DNA of 64,000 nt from Pseudomonas sp. (GTDB taxonomy: Bacteria > Pseudomonadota > Gammaproteobacteria > Pseudomonadales > Pseudomonadaceae): contig NZ_JAUYNT010000016.1 of NCBI RefSeq assembly GCF_030698175.1, positions 1-64,000 on the forward strand. The letters run 5' to 3'. The translations under genes and the position numbers were made by a program. Under the pieces are notes generated by a model. It was given only the letters and a program-made list of their open reading frames with translations, had not been told where the DNA came from and ran no database searches. Of the stretch, positions 39,370 to 49,598 are shown in pieces. Every line of letters starts with the position of its first letter. The stretch's first letter is position 1.

Positions 39370-40917
39370 TTACGGCTGCTGGTTCAGGGCCGGGTCGTGG
39401 AATACGCCCTTGCTGTCGGTGTTAAGCATGAACTCGGCGGCGGCGCGGCGGATTTCCGGGCTCAGGTAATCCTGCTTGGGCATGGCCGGGTAGTCGTCGC
39501 GCTTCTTGGTTGGGTTGGTGATGTAGTCGACGATGCCTTGCGGGTTGTCCATATACAACGCCTGAATGACTTCTACCGGTGGGCCGATCATGCGCATGTT
39601 GTAGGCGTGGCAGCCGGCGCAGACGCCGTAGTAGACCATCTTGCCTTTCTCTTCGAGCTTGAACTCACGGGGTGCCACCGGTTCTGCCAGCAGGTAGCTG
39701 TGGGTGTCGGCGGTGGTGGAGAAACCGCAGGTGCCGAAGCTCTTGAGGCCCAGGGTCGGATACTGGCGCGGGTTTAGCAGGCAGCTGTCGCGGCTGGTGC
39801 CGACGCTGATGATGTCGACGGTGCCGCTGGTCAGGCTGGCAACCTTAAGGGCTTTGATATCGTCGATGGGCTCGGCGCCGTTGTTGAACATCAGGTTGTT
39901 GAGGATCGAGACCTTGTCCGAGTGCGGGTCGGAGTCTGGGTCCTTGGTGATGTTGGCAAAGCTGTCGTGGTCGGTGATGACGATGCCGACGTTCTGGTTG
40001 CCGCTGATGATGTTGTTCTCGATGGTCACCTCGTCGGCGGCCATGACGATGATGCCGGTGCCTGCCGGTACGCCGGAGACGATGGAGCCCGGCGCGCCGA
40101 AGTTGGGGTGGTTGTTGTCGGTGATGAAGTTGTTGCGAATGATCACGTCGAAGGTGGTCTTGATCGGCAGCCCCGGGGTGATAAACGCGAGGATGCCGCC
40201 GGTGTTGTTATAGACCTTGTTGTTCTCGACGATGGAATGCCGCGAGTTTTCGATCTCGATACCGGCGACGTTGGCGAACACCTCGTTGTTGTTGACGTGC
40301 ACGTTGTCGCACATGCCGATGTAGATGGCCGCGTCCTCGATGCCGCTGAGCACGTTGTTGCTGACCAGGCCATTTTTGCCCAGTTGCGGGAAGATCCCGT
40401 AGACGCCGGTGTCGATCACCCGGTTATTGCGGATCAGGAAGTTGTTGCCGGCCTGACCCATGATCGCATTGCCCTTGTAATGGGTGATGTGCAGGTTCTC
40501 GACGGTGATGTTATTGCCCGAGTAGAGCACCGCATCGTTGAGTGTTTGCCCGCCTTCCATGGTCGGCCACTGACCGTCGACTATCACGCCGCTGAGCAGG
40601 ATGTCGTCCTTGTCGATGTACACGGTTTCTTTGTAGGTGCCGGGATACACCTGGATCACATCGCCCGGCTGAGCCTTTTGCACAGCGGTCTGGATCGATT
40701 CCCCATCGCGCACCGCATGCACCTGGCCCTTGCCGCTGGCGCCGACCGATTTGGCCAGGCTGCCGACGGCGGCGCTGGTCGCCCCGGACTTTTGCGCATA
40801 GCGATCGCTGCCACCGACGATGGTGGCGCTGTTGTCGCTGCCGAGCTGATTACCGAGGTAGACGCCGGCGGCGAGCAGGCCGACGGCGGCGATGGCGCTG
40901 ATGATCTTCTTGCCCAT
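39370..40917 (-). CDS. Right-handed beta-helix protein fused to a C-terminal cytochrome c domain
   Basis: The protein of about 515 residues has a hydrophobic N-terminal segment (about 4-25) that anchors or exports it. A large parallel beta-helix follows (about 60-395; repeated NNxI/NNxV turns such as FLIRNNRVIDTGVYG and VSNNVLSGIEDAAIYIG), the PbH1/NosD-like class. The end is a single-haem cytochrome c domain with C433-x2-C436-H437 (CAGCHAY). AAGGAG precedes ATG 40917; a longer in-frame extension to 41397 overlaps the next gene and is rejected. It is the last gene of the c4-peroxidase operon, so electrons probably reach or leave it. Beta-helix plus haem fusions are uncommon and its substrate is unknown. 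It may relate to the TIGR03805 beta-helix family. Confidence 0.85.
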   Translation of the reverse strand: MGKKIISAIAAVGLLAAGVYLGNQLGSDNSATIVGGSDRYAQKSGATSAAVGSLAKSVGASGKGQVHAVRDGESIQTAVQKAQPGDVIQVYPGTYKETVYIDKDDILLSGVIVDGQWPTMEGGQTLNDAVLYSGNNITVENLHITHYKGNAIMGQAGNNFLIRNNRVIDTGVYGIFPQLGKNGLVSNNVLSGIEDAAIYIGMCDNVHVNNNEVFANVAGIEIENSRHSIVENNKVYNNTGGILAFITPGLPIKTTFDVIIRNNFITDNNHPNFGAPGSIVSGVPAGTGIIVMAADEVTIENNIISGNQNVGIVITDHDSFANITKDPDSDPHSDKVSILNNLMFNNGAEPIDDIKALKVASLTSGTVDIISVGTSRDSCLLNPRQYPTLGLKSFGTCGFSTTADTHSYLLAEPVAPREFKLEEKGKMVYYGVCAGCHAYNMRMIGPPVEVIQALYMDNPQGIVDYITNPTKKRDDYPAMPKQDYLSPEIRRAAAEFMLNTDSKGVFHDPALNQQP

Positions 40918-40919
40918 TA

Positions 40920-42164
40920 TTATTCTCCTTGTGACACAAGACGTGCGGCTGCGGTGGTGTTCGTGGCGCCCTGCAGGGCAGCAGGTAGGCGCCCGCCGGG
41001 GGTTAAGCCGGACGGCACCTGGGTGGGTGTGGCGGGGGTGAAGCTGTCGTCGCTGAGGGTTTGCATGAAATCCACCAGGCGATCCAGTTCCAGCTCGGCC
41101 AGCTTGGGTTCCCAGATATGCCAGTGCAGAGTCATGCGCGCCTGCTCTGCTTCGGGCAGCGCGTGGCCGCGGCCCTTGGTGTAGAACTCGCTGGCGTCGC
41201 GCAGATTGCCGAACGCGCCGTTGTGCATATAGGGCGCGGTCTGGGCGATGTTGCGCAGCGATGGCACCTTGAAACCGCCGCGCCAGGTGGGGTTGTGAGA
41301 CTGGCTTTCGGCGCCGGCATCGAAGGGCTGGCCGGGGGGCTCGGGCACGCCGATCACGGCAATCTGCTGGTTGGTGAACAGTGGCGGCGTGTGGCACTCG
41401 GCGCAGCGGGCGACGAACGAGCGAAACACATTCATGCCTTCCAGCTCATCCGCATTCAGGGCTTCGGCATAGCCGTGGGCGTAGTGGTCGTAGCGGCTGT
41501 TCAGTGAGATCAGCGAGGTCTCGAAGGCGGCGATGGCGGCGTAGATCTGCGTCAAGGTGATGGGCTGCGTCGGCTCGCCCGGATAGACAGTGGCGAACAG
41601 CCGCTGGTAGGTGCTGTTGGCGTTGATTGAGCTGAGCAGCTGAGTCGGGGTGTTACCCATTTCGTTGGCGGCGTACAGCGGCCCGGTCATCTGTTCTTCC
41701 AGTGATTTGGCCCGCGCATCCCAGAAGAAACTGGTCAGGAATGCCATATTCCACAGGCTCGGCGCCCCGCGGCTGGCGCTGCGGCCGTGAATGCCGGTGC
41801 TCTTGGCCTGGCCGTCGGCAAAGCCTAGCTTGGGGTGATGACAGCTGGCGCAGGACAGGGTTTGGTCGCCGGACAGCAGTGGGTCGAAGAACAGCTGGCG
41901 ACCGAGGTCGATCTGCTGCGGAGAGAAGCCATCGCGGCGCGCCGGCAATGCAGTCTTCAGACCGCCAACCCCTTGGTTGTACAGCGAGTTGTACTGGTCA
42001 TAGAGGCTGTGCAGGGCGCAGCTATTGCCTGCGGTCAGTTCAAAGCCTGGTGGGCAGTGGCTGGCCAGTTGGATGGGCGCAGGAGTGGTCTCGGCCTGGG
42101 CGCCGCCGATCAGCAGACTCAGCGCCAGCAGCCACGCCCGAGAACCACGACTGGAACGGCTCAT
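40920..42164 (-). CDS. Di-haem cytochrome c peroxidase (MauG/CCP family)
   Basis: The 414-residue exported protein (signal cut after GGAQA) has two haem-binding sites: C105-x2-C108-H109 (CASCHHPKLGFADG) and C254-x2-C257-H258 (CAECHTPPLF), with PSLRNIAQTAPYMHNGAFG as the second-haem ligand region. This is the layout of bacterial CCP and MauG enzymes in the periplasm, which reduce peroxide or oxidise a protein partner. It overlaps the cytochrome c4 gene by ATGA and lies 2 bp from the beta-helix gene. CCP or MauG-type chemistry cannot be separated here. Confidence 0.92.
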   Translation of the reverse strand: MSRSSRGSRAWLLALSLLIGGAQAETTPAPIQLASHCPPGFELTAGNSCALHSLYDQYNSLYNQGVGGLKTALPARRDGFSPQQIDLGRQLFFDPLLSGDQTLSCASCHHPKLGFADGQAKSTGIHGRSASRGAPSLWNMAFLTSFFWDARAKSLEEQMTGPLYAANEMGNTPTQLLSSINANSTYQRLFATVYPGEPTQPITLTQIYAAIAAFETSLISLNSRYDHYAHGYAEALNADELEGMNVFRSFVARCAECHTPPLFTNQQIAVIGVPEPPGQPFDAGAESQSHNPTWRGGFKVPSLRNIAQTAPYMHNGAFGNLRDASEFYTKGRGHALPEAEQARMTLHWHIWEPKLAELELDRLVDFMQTLSDDSFTPATPTQVPSGLTPGGRLPAALQGATNTTAAARLVSQGE

Positions 42165-42793
42165 GGTTGTTGCAGGCTGCTGATATGGGCGATCACGTCG
42201 AGCAGCTCTTGGTCATTGACGGTGGCGGCCATCATCTTCATTTGCTTGCCGTAGCGGTCGCCCGGCGCGCTGCCGCGGATGCCCTGTTTGAAGTGGTTAA
42301 CTTGCAGCAGTAGATAGCTGTCGAGTTGCTGGCGCAGGCGCGGGCTGTGCATGGCCAGATTGCCTTCGGCTTGGCCGCCGTGACAGGCGCCGCATTTGGC
42401 TTGGTACAGGCGGCTGCCGAGGGCGGCGTTGCCGCTCAGGCTTGGCTTGATTGCCGGTGGTGGCAGGCTGGTCAGGTAGGCGGTTAGGTCGGCGATAGCT
42501 TGATCGTCGGGAAGCGTCGCGGCCATGGCCTGCATTTGCGCTCCGGCGCTGTCGCCGGGGTTGCTGCCACGCAGGCCACTCTTGAAGTTGCTCAATTGCC
42601 GAATCAGGTAGCTCTGCTGTTGCCCCGCCAGCACCGGCGCGGCCAGGGCTGGATTGCCTTGCGCCTGCTCGCCATGGCAACTGCTGCAAGCGCTAAACAA
42701 GGCTTTGCCGTGGCCAAGATCGGCCGCCAGTGCCGGCAGCCCACAGCTCAGCAAGGCGATCAAGAGGAGGTGCGATGGGCGAGCTGCAATCAT
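42161..42793 (-). CDS. Di-haem cytochrome c4-like protein
   Basis: The 210-residue exported protein (signal about 1-23) has two haem c sites: CSSCH (His40) and CGACH (His138), each in a similar half with GDSAGAQMQAMAATL and GDRYGKQMKMMAATV for the axial Met. The halves are a gene duplication, as in cytochrome c4. It is the likely electron donor or acceptor for the peroxidase encoded after it and starts the operon. The length is the usual 190-210. Confidence 0.92.
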   Translation of the reverse strand: MIAARPSHLLLIALLSCGLPALAADLGHGKALFSACSSCHGEQAQGNPALAAPVLAGQQQSYLIRQLSNFKSGLRGSNPGDSAGAQMQAMAATLPDDQAIADLTAYLTSLPPPAIKPSLSGNAALGSRLYQAKCGACHGGQAEGNLAMHSPRLRQQLDSYLLLQVNHFKQGIRGSAPGDRYGKQMKMMAATVNDQELLDVIAHISSLQQP

Positions 42794-42998
42794 GGGGCAT
42801 CCTGCGGCGGCGCTGGCTGGCGCGGCGTCTGAGTAGAATCAGGTCAATGGGCGTTGGTTGAATATTAATTGGTACTATCGTGCCAGACAAGTAAATTGTA
42901 TCAGCATGCCTATTTTTCTGGGGTGGCGGGCGGCTGGGGCGTGCAGGGCATCTGTGCTAGTCTGGCGGCCCTTTTTTCAGCGCATCCGGAGCCGAGCT

Positions 42999-43628
42999 AT
43001 GTCCGAACTCAATCTGTCCCCCGATCTGTCCACCGACGCGGGTCGTGTTAGCTATGGCATTGGTCGTCAGCTGGGCGATCAGCTGCGTGACAATCCACCA
43101 CCTGGCGCCGATCTGAATGCCATAGTCGCCGGCCTGACCGACGCTTTTGGGGGCGTGGCCAGCCGCGTAGGCCAAGAGGAGTTGTCGGCCAGCTTTAAAG
43201 TGATTCGCGAAATCATGCAGGCCGAGGCTCAGGCCAAAGCTGAAGCGGCGGCCGGTGCCGGGATCGCCTTCCTGGCGGAAAACGCCAAGAAAGCCGGGGT
43301 TACTCTGCTGGAGTCGGGCTTGCAGTACGAAGTGCTGATCGAAGGTAGCGGCGCCAAGCCGTCGGCCAACGACACCGTGCGCACTCACTATCACGGCACC
43401 CTGATCGACGGCACTGTGTTCGACAGCTCTTACGAGCGTGGCGAGCCGGCTGAGTTTCCAGTCGGTGGCGTAATTGCCGGTTGGGTTGAGGCCTTGCAGT
43501 TGATGGCGACCGGCAGCAAATGGCGCCTGACTGTACCGAGCGAATTGGCCTACGGCGGCCAAGCTGCAGGCAGCATTCCGCCGCACAGCGTGCTGGTATT
43601 TGATGTTGAGTTGTTGGCGATCTTGTAA
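42999..43628 (+). CDS. fklB: FKBP-type peptidyl-prolyl isomerase, FklB-like
   Basis: The 209-residue protein has an N-terminal dimerisation helix region (about 1-90) and a C-terminal FKBP domain (DTVRTHYHGTLIDGTVFDSS then GWVEALQLMATGSKWRL and IPPHSVLVFDVELL). There is no signal peptide, so it is cytoplasmic like FklB rather than periplasmic FkpA. The frame can extend upstream; ATG 42999 gives the family start SELNL. A perfect hairpin follows the stop. Confidence 0.92.
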   Translation: MSELNLSPDLSTDAGRVSYGIGRQLGDQLRDNPPPGADLNAIVAGLTDAFGGVASRVGQEELSASFKVIREIMQAEAQAKAEAAAGAGIAFLAENAKKAGVTLLESGLQYEVLIEGSGAKPSANDTVRTHYHGTLIDGTVFDSSYERGEPAEFPVGGVIAGWVEALQLMATGSKWRLTVPSELAYGGQAAGSIPPHSVLVFDVELLAIL

Positions 43629-43634
43629 TGCTCG

Positions 43635-43662
43635 GCCTTGGCGCACTTAGGTGCGCCAAGGC
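43635..43662 (+). other. Perfect 12-bp hairpin after fklB
   Basis: GCCTTGGCGCAC pairs exactly with GTGCGCCAAGGC, loop TTAG. There is no T-run, so it is either a weak terminator or a transcript-stabilising stem. Confidence 0.7.
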
Positions 43663-43670
43663 GATACAGG

Positions 43671-43931
43671 CTAGCCGGGCAAGAGTGGCAAGTCGGTGCT
43701 GTTGGCGGGGCGCAATGCCCGGGCAAAGCAAAACAGAAACAAGTTGCGCAACAGCTCTTTAAGCACCAGCGGCTCGCTGGAGTTAAGGCTGGCCATATCC
43801 AGATCTCCTAGCTCACGTAACTCATCCAAAGCCTGTTCTTCCAGGACTAAACACACCTGACCGGTTTCCCGATGCAGGATGCGTAAGTACGGCTGTGGGC
43901 GATCCAACCAAGCGTCAATTAAATAGGTCAT
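43671..43931 (-). CDS. Small conserved protein of unknown function (PA4570-like)
   Basis: The 86-residue soluble protein starts MTYLIDAWLDRPQPYLRI and ends in LPLLPG. Acidic/Leu-rich helices lie in the middle (LEEQALDELREL). It has no signal peptide or known domain. It lies between fklB and ispB where, by recollection, PA4570 sits in P. aeruginosa. GGAGA is about nine bases before the ATG. Confidence 0.68.
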   Translation of the reverse strand: MTYLIDAWLDRPQPYLRILHRETGQVCLVLEEQALDELRELGDLDMASLNSSEPLVLKELLRNLFLFCFARALRPANSTDLPLLPG

Positions 43932-44012
43932 GACTCATCTCCTGTGCTTGAGGTTTAGATGAGAATACTTCGCATTCAGATAATAGCAAGACCTAACGCT
44001 TGTCGTGGGCAT

Positions 44013-44039
44013 GAAAAAGCCCGTCACGTGGACGGGCTC
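44013..44039 (-). terminator. Terminator after ispB
   Basis: On the minus strand AGCCCGTC pairs with GACGGGCT, followed by TTTTC. Confidence 0.88.
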
Positions 44040-44056
44040 CTTGTCGCTGGGCGAGC

Positions 44057-45025
44057 TTAGTGGGTGCGCGCCACGGCAAAGCGGCTGAGTTCGATTAGCG
44101 CATCGCGGTATTCGCTGGCGGGCAGGGTGTCGAGGCATTTGATGGCGCGCTCGGCATAGTCGCGGGCCTGCTGGGCGGTGTAGTCCAGGGCGCCGCAGGC
44201 TTCAACGGCGGCGCGGATGCTTTCTAAATCATCCAGTCCGCCTTTTTGGATGGCTTGGCGCACCAGGGCCGCTTGCTCTGGGGTGCCTTCGCGCATGCAG
44301 TAGATCAGCGGCAGGGTCGGCTTGCCTTCGGCCAAGTCGTCGCCGACGTTTTTGCCTAGGGTAGCCGCATCGCCACGGTAGTCGAGCAGGTCATCAACTA
44401 GCTGGAAGGCCACTCCGAGATGGTCGCCAAAGGTGCGCAGGGCTTCGGTTTGTGCGGTATCTGCGGCGGCTAGCACGGCCGCGCTGTGGGTCGAGGCCTC
44501 AAACAGCATGGCGGTTTTGCCGCGAATCACTTCCATATAGGTTTCTTCACTGGTGCTGGCGTCGCGAATTTTCGACAGTTGCAGCACCTCACCTTCGGCA
44601 ATCACCCGGGTGGCCTTGGACAGGATGCGCATAACGTCCATCGAGCCCAGCTCCACCATCATCTCGAAGGAGCGCGAATAGAGGAAGTCGCCGACCAAGA
44701 CGCTGGGCGCATTGCCCCACTGTGCATTGGCGGTGGAGCGGCCACGGCGCATGTCGGACATGTCGACGACGTCATCATGCAGCAAGGTGGCGGTGTGCAA
44801 AAATTCGATGGTGGCCGCCAATAAGCGCAACTGATCGCCTTGCTGGCCCAGCGCTTTGCCACACAGCAGCACCAGCAGCGGGCGCAGGCGTTTGCCGCCG
44901 GCGGAGATGATGTAATCACCAATCTTTTCTACCAGCGGCACGCGCGACACCAGTTGGCGACGGATGATCTCATCAACGGCGCTGAAGTCGTCGGCTACTA
45001 CGCGATAAAAGGCTTGGGGTTGCAT
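44057..45025 (-). CDS. ispB: Octaprenyl (polyprenyl) diphosphate synthase
   Basis: The protein of about 322 residues has both Asp-rich motifs: first HDDVVDMSD (Asp84 onwards) and second QLVDDLLDY. GGKRLRP and the hydrophobic chain-length region are also present. It makes the all-trans polyprenyl tail of ubiquinone (C45 in pseudomonads) from farnesyl-PP and IPP. The start at ATG 45025 (MQPQAFYRVV) is chosen by similarity; the upstream ATG at 45043 would add six residues. It is divergent from rplU-rpmA. Confidence 0.95.
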   Translation of the reverse strand: MQPQAFYRVVADDFSAVDEIIRRQLVSRVPLVEKIGDYIISAGGKRLRPLLVLLCGKALGQQGDQLRLLAATIEFLHTATLLHDDVVDMSDMRRGRSTANAQWGNAPSVLVGDFLYSRSFEMMVELGSMDVMRILSKATRVIAEGEVLQLSKIRDASTSEETYMEVIRGKTAMLFEASTHSAAVLAAADTAQTEALRTFGDHLGVAFQLVDDLLDYRGDAATLGKNVGDDLAEGKPTLPLIYCMREGTPEQAALVRQAIQKGGLDDLESIRAAVEACGALDYTAQQARDYAERAIKCLDTLPASEYRDALIELSRFAVARTH

Positions 45026-45104
45026 CGTTTTGGGTGGCTCCATCAAGGTTGCGCGGCATGCTAGGTGGCGGGGTCTAAGCTGTCAAGGCAAGCGCTTTGG
45101 GTGC

Positions 45105-45133
45105 TTGCGCTGAATCTGTGGCTTGCGTACAAT
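45105..45133 (+). promoter_or_regulatory. Putative sigma-70 promoter of rplU-rpmA-obg
   Basis: TTGCGC at 45105-45110 and TACAAT at 45128-45133 are separated by exactly 17 bp, leaving a 135-bp leader before rplU. Ribosomal protein leaders often carry regulation; no known structure was recognised. Confidence 0.55.
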
Positions 45134-45267
45134 CGCGGCCCCTGAACTTCCTGGGCATTACCTGCCTTACGCAATTGCAAGGGCGTCCATCCGGCGCCAT
45201 GCAGCCATGCCAGCCGAAGACTATTCCTATAAAGCGCTGGGTGAGCAGGATTTAACGGAGCAAAATT

Positions 45268-45579
45268 ATGTACGCTGTAATTGTTACCGGTGGCAAGCAA
45301 TACAAGGTTGCCCAAGGCGAATACCTGAAAATTGAAAAGCTCGAAATCGCCGTTGGCGAGGCCGTGACTTTCGACCGCGTTCTGTTGGTTGCCAATGGCG
45401 ACGACGTGAACATCGGTGCCCCAGTTGTTGAAGGCGCTAAGGTTGTGGCTGAAGTGATTGCCCAAGGCCGTCACGATAAGATCACCATCATCAAGTTCCG
45501 TCGCCGTAAGCACCACATGAAGCGTCAAGGTCACCGTCAGTGGTACACCGAGATCAAAATCACCGGTATTCAGGCTTAA
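45268..45579 (+). CDS. rplU: 50S ribosomal protein L21
   Basis: The 103-residue protein has the L21 pattern: [20 protein letters not shown] start, [20 protein letters not shown] middle, and [18 protein letters not shown], the rRNA-binding basic tail. It binds 23S rRNA domain VI. The gene is followed by rpmA and obg, the conserved bacterial order. GGAG is nine bases upstream of the ATG. Confidence 0.98.
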   Translation: MYAVIVTGGKQYKVAQGEYLKIEKLEIAVGEAVTFDRVLLVANGDDVNIGAPVVEGAKVVAEVIAQGRHDKITIIKFRRRKHHMKRQGHRQWYTEIKITGIQA

Positions 45580-45617
45580 TCTTTTTAGCTTGATCCACAA
45601 TTTGGAGTATTGAACTC

Positions 45618-45893
45618 ATGGCACACAAAAAAGCTGGCGGTAGTACCCGCAACGGTCGCGACTCAGAATCGAAACGCCTTGGCGTTAAGATGTATGGCGG
45701 CCAGGCTATTATCCCAGGCAACATCATCGTGCGTCAGCGCGGCACCCAGTTCCACGCCGGTTATGGCGTTGGCATGGGTAAAGATCACACCCTGTTCGCG
45801 AAAGTGGAAGGCGTGATCAAGTTCCAAGTTAAGGGCGCCTTCGGTCGTCGCTACGTGAGCATCGTTCCGAAGACTGAAGTCGTCGCGGCGTAA
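45618..45893 (+). CDS. rpmA: 50S ribosomal protein L27
   Basis: The 91-residue L27 has the conserved flexible N-terminus [20 protein letters not shown] that reaches the peptidyl-transfer centre. The body carries [15 protein letters not shown] and the end VPKTEV. TTGGAG precedes the ATG. A terminator at 45910-45938 separates it from obg. Confidence 0.98.
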   Translation: MAHKKAGGSTRNGRDSESKRLGVKMYGGQAIIPGNIIVRQRGTQFHAGYGVGMGKDHTLFAKVEGVIKFQVKGAFGRRYVSIVPKTEVVAA

Positions 45894-45909
45894 TCTCGTA
45901 GTTGCTGCA

Positions 45910-45938
45910 AAAGCCCTGTCTTGCGACGGGGCTTTTTT
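45910..45938 (+). terminator. Terminator after rpmA
   Basis: AAAGCCCTGTC pairs with GACGGGGCTTT (one G-T), followed by TTTT. Obg starts only 63 bp later, so some read-through is likely. Confidence 0.88.
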
Positions 45939-45997
45939 GTTTCTGTATTCCTGTGTTCCTTGTTTCATTTTGCCTGCTCTTGTGGCGGGAGGCGTAG

Positions 45998-47221
<1,224 letters not shown>

Positions 47222-47228
47222 TTGCCTC

Positions 47229-47256
47229 CACAACGCCGCTCATCAGCGGCGTTGTG
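47229..47256 (+). other. Perfect 12-bp hairpin between obg and proB
   Basis: CACAACGCCGCT pairs with AGCGGCGTTGTG, loop CATC, without a T-run. It may slow or partly end obg transcription before proB. Confidence 0.65.
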
Positions 47257-47316
47257 CTAACTAACTGTTGGGCGTCGCCGCGCAGTGCGTCGCCCTTTGA
47301 GCAAGGTTGGATAAAG

Positions 47317-48435
47317 ATGCGGGACAAGGTGACGGGTGCGCGGCGCTGGGTGGTGAAGATTGGTAGTGCGCTGCTGACGGCCGATGGTCGTGGCTTGGAT
47401 CGGGCGGCCATGGCGGTCTGGGTTGAGCAGATGGTCGCGTTGCGCGCCGCTGGCGTGGAGTTGGTGTTGGTGTCGTCTGGCGCTGTGGCGGCGGGCATGA
47501 GTCGACTGGGCTGGACGACGCGACCGAGTGCGATTCATGAGCTGCAGGCCGCTGCTGCGGTGGGCCAGATGGGCTTGGTGCAGGCCTGGGAGTCGAGTTT
47601 TGCCGTGCATGGCACCCATGCTGCGCAGATTTTGCTGACCCACGACGATCTGTCGGATCGCAAGCGTTACCTGAATGCCCGCAGCACGTTGCGCACCCTG
47701 GTTGAGCTGGGCGCAATCCCGGTGATCAACGAAAATGACACGGTGGTCACCGACGAGATTCGCTTTGGTGACAACGATACGCTGGCGGCGCTGGTGGCCA
47801 ATCTGGTCGAGGCTGACTTGCTGGTTATTCTCACCGACCGCGATGGCATGTTTGATGCTGATCCGCGGCACAATCCCGCTGCGCAGCTCATCAGTGAGGC
47901 GCGGGCCGATGATCCGGCCCTGGATGCGGTGGCGGGCGGCGTCGGTGGTGCGCTCGGTCGTGGCGGCATGCAGACCAAGTTGCGCGCGGCGCGCTTGGCG
48001 GCGCGCTCTGGGGCGCATACGGTGATTGTCGGCGGGATGATCGAGCGGGTGCTGGATCGGCTCAAGGCGGGCGAGAATCTAGGCACTCTGCTGACGCCTG
48101 AGCGTGGCTTGTTGGCGGCGCGTAAGCAGTGGCTGGCCGGGCACTTGCAGACTCGCGGCAGCTTGACCTTGGATGCGGGGGCGGTGCAGGCCTTGCAGTG
48201 CGGGCATAAGAGCTTGCTGCCTGTGGGTGTAACTGCCGTTTCGGGTGCTTTCCGCCGTGGCGAGATGGTGGTTTGTCTGGCTCCCGATGGTCGTGAGGTG
48301 GCGCGTGGCTTGGCCAATTACAGTGCGCTTGAGGCGCAAAAAATTATTGGTCAGGGTTCTGATGCTATCGAGGCCTTGCTGGGTTATGTCGATGAATCGG
48401 AATTGGTCCATCGCGACAATCTAATTTTGGTCTGA
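47317..48435 (+). CDS. proB: Glutamate 5-kinase
   Basis: The 372-residue protein has the amino-acid kinase domain ([11 protein letters not shown] at the start, [33 protein letters not shown]) and a C-terminal PUA domain (from about 280). It makes glutamyl-5-phosphate, the first step to proline. ATG 47317 gives the family start. The long frame before it runs into the obg tail and is not used. creA starts 17 bp after the stop. Confidence 0.97.
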   Translation: MRDKVTGARRWVVKIGSALLTADGRGLDRAAMAVWVEQMVALRAAGVELVLVSSGAVAAGMSRLGWTTRPSAIHELQAAAAVGQMGLVQAWESSFAVHGTHAAQILLTHDDLSDRKRYLNARSTLRTLVELGAIPVINENDTVVTDEIRFGDNDTLAALVANLVEADLLVILTDRDGMFDADPRHNPAAQLISEARADDPALDAVAGGVGGALGRGGMQTKLRAARLAARSGAHTVIVGGMIERVLDRLKAGENLGTLLTPERGLLAARKQWLAGHLQTRGSLTLDAGAVQALQCGHKSLLPVGVTAVSGAFRRGEMVVCLAPDGREVARGLANYSALEAQKIIGQGSDAIEALLGYVDESELVHRDNLILV

Positions 48436-48451
48436 GTGCTGGAGGCTGCTG

Positions 48452-48922
48452 ATGCGTGTCGCAAATAGCTTGCTGGGTCTATTGCTGGTTTTGCCGTTGA
48501 GTTGGTCGCTGCCGCTGGGCGCCGAAGAAATTGGCGAGGTCTCCACGGTATTTAAGTGGGTCGGGCCGAATGACAAGATAGTCGTCGAGGCCTTTGATGA
48601 TCCGAAAGTGGCGGGGGTGACCTGTTACCTGTCGCGAGCCAAAACCGGTGGGATCAAAGGCGGTGTCGGCTTGGCGGAGGATCGCGCCGAGGCTTCCCTG
48701 GCATGTCGGCAGGTCGGGCCTATTGAGTTCAGGGCTGAGCTGAAAGAGGGTGAGGAGGTCTTTAAAGAGCGCACCTCGCTGGTATTCAAGACCATGCAGG
48801 TGGTGCGCTTCTTCGACCGCAAGCGCAATACGCTGGTGTATCTGGTGTACAGCGATCGGATCATCGAGGGCAGCCCGCAGAATGCGGTAACGGCTATCCC
48901 GATTTTGCCTTGGCAGAAGTGA
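48452..48922 (+). CDS. creA: CreA-family exported protein
   Basis: The 156-residue protein has a signal peptide cut after PLGAEE-type AEEIGEV. The mature part carries [19 protein letters not shown] and [21 protein letters not shown], the CreA fold with two conserved Cys (Cys in VTCY and SLACRQVG). Its function is unknown despite its name. GGAGG is eight bases before the ATG. It follows proB in one transcript, ended by a terminator at 48953. Confidence 0.93.
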   Translation: MRVANSLLGLLLVLPLSWSLPLGAEEIGEVSTVFKWVGPNDKIVVEAFDDPKVAGVTCYLSRAKTGGIKGGVGLAEDRAEASLACRQVGPIEFRAELKEGEEVFKERTSLVFKTMQVVRFFDRKRNTLVYLVYSDRIIEGSPQNAVTAIPILPWQK

Positions 48923-48952
48923 TTTTGCGCTAGGCGTTAATGCTTGGCTAAG

Positions 48953-48987
48953 CCGTCGGTGTGCTCGCGCACCGGCGGTTTTTTATT
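48953..48987 (+). terminator. Terminator after creA
   Basis: CCGTCGGTG pairs with CACCGGCGG (one G-T), followed by TTTTTTATT. Confidence 0.88.
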
Positions 48988-49034
48988 GTCGCGCAAAATG
49001 TGCGTGCAGCCTTGGCTTGGTTTTCGTGGGGCAA

Positions 49035-49062
49035 TAAAAAACCGGCCGAAGCCGGTTTTTTA
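49035..49062 (-). terminator. Terminator after rpsT (bidirectional)
   Basis: AAAAACCGGC pairs with GCCGGTTTTT with loop CGAA. T-runs are present on both strands. Confidence 0.88.
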
Positions 49063-49075
49063 AGCGTTCGCAGTT

Positions 49076-49348
49076 TTAGGCTGCGATGCTGAGTGCCTTA
49101 ACGTGTGCGTTCAGGCGGCTCTTATGACGTGCTGCTTTGTTCTTGTGGATGATGCCTTTGTCGGCCATACGGTCGATTACTGGCACGGCCAGAACGTAAG
49201 CTGCTTGAGCTTTTTCCAGGTCTTTGGCAGCAACAGCCTTAACCACGTTCTTGATGTAGGTGCGAACCATCGAGCGCTGACTGGCGTTATGGCTATTACG
49301 CTTCAGGGCCTGTTTGGCGCGTTTTTTGGCAGAAGGTGAATTGGCCAC
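49076..49348 (-). CDS. rpsT: 30S ribosomal protein S20 (GTG start)
   Basis: The protein of about 90 residues has the S20 pattern ([49 protein letters not shown]). The strongest start is GTG 49348, which gives MANSPSAKK with AGGAG seven bases upstream; a TTG at 49354 is alternative. Weak, non-ATG starts are a known feature of rpsT and support self-regulation in E. coli. Confidence 0.95.
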   Translation of the reverse strand: MANSPSAKKRAKQALKRNSHNASQRSMVRTYIKNVVKAVAAKDLEKAQAAYVLAVPVIDRMADKGIIHKNKAARHKSRLNAHVKALSIAA

Positions 49349-49598
49349 CGACAAGCTCCTCGATAAAATGGGTGATTACAAACAAATAAGGCCGCGAATA
49401 ATGCCGGCGCCTTGTGCTGTTGTCAAGGGTGATTAGCCTAGCAAGCTTGGTTGCTGAGTGAGTTGCCGGCGCTGGGCGGGTGATTTATTTGCCGCAGAGC
49501 CCTACACTCGGCGGCTTTGCAGGCAGGCTGCGGCGTGCACGGCAAAACTTGGGCAGGCGTTGCCCCATGCTTATCTTCAAAAAACAGAAGCCCATGCT

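Noticed and set aside
39922..41184. 420-codon frame opposite the beta-helix and peroxidase genes
   Set aside because: Antisense to two clear genes; a codon-use artefact.
40918..41397. N-terminal extension of the beta-helix protein
   Set aside because: It would overlap the peroxidase gene on the same strand in another frame, and a good ribosome site supports ATG 40917.
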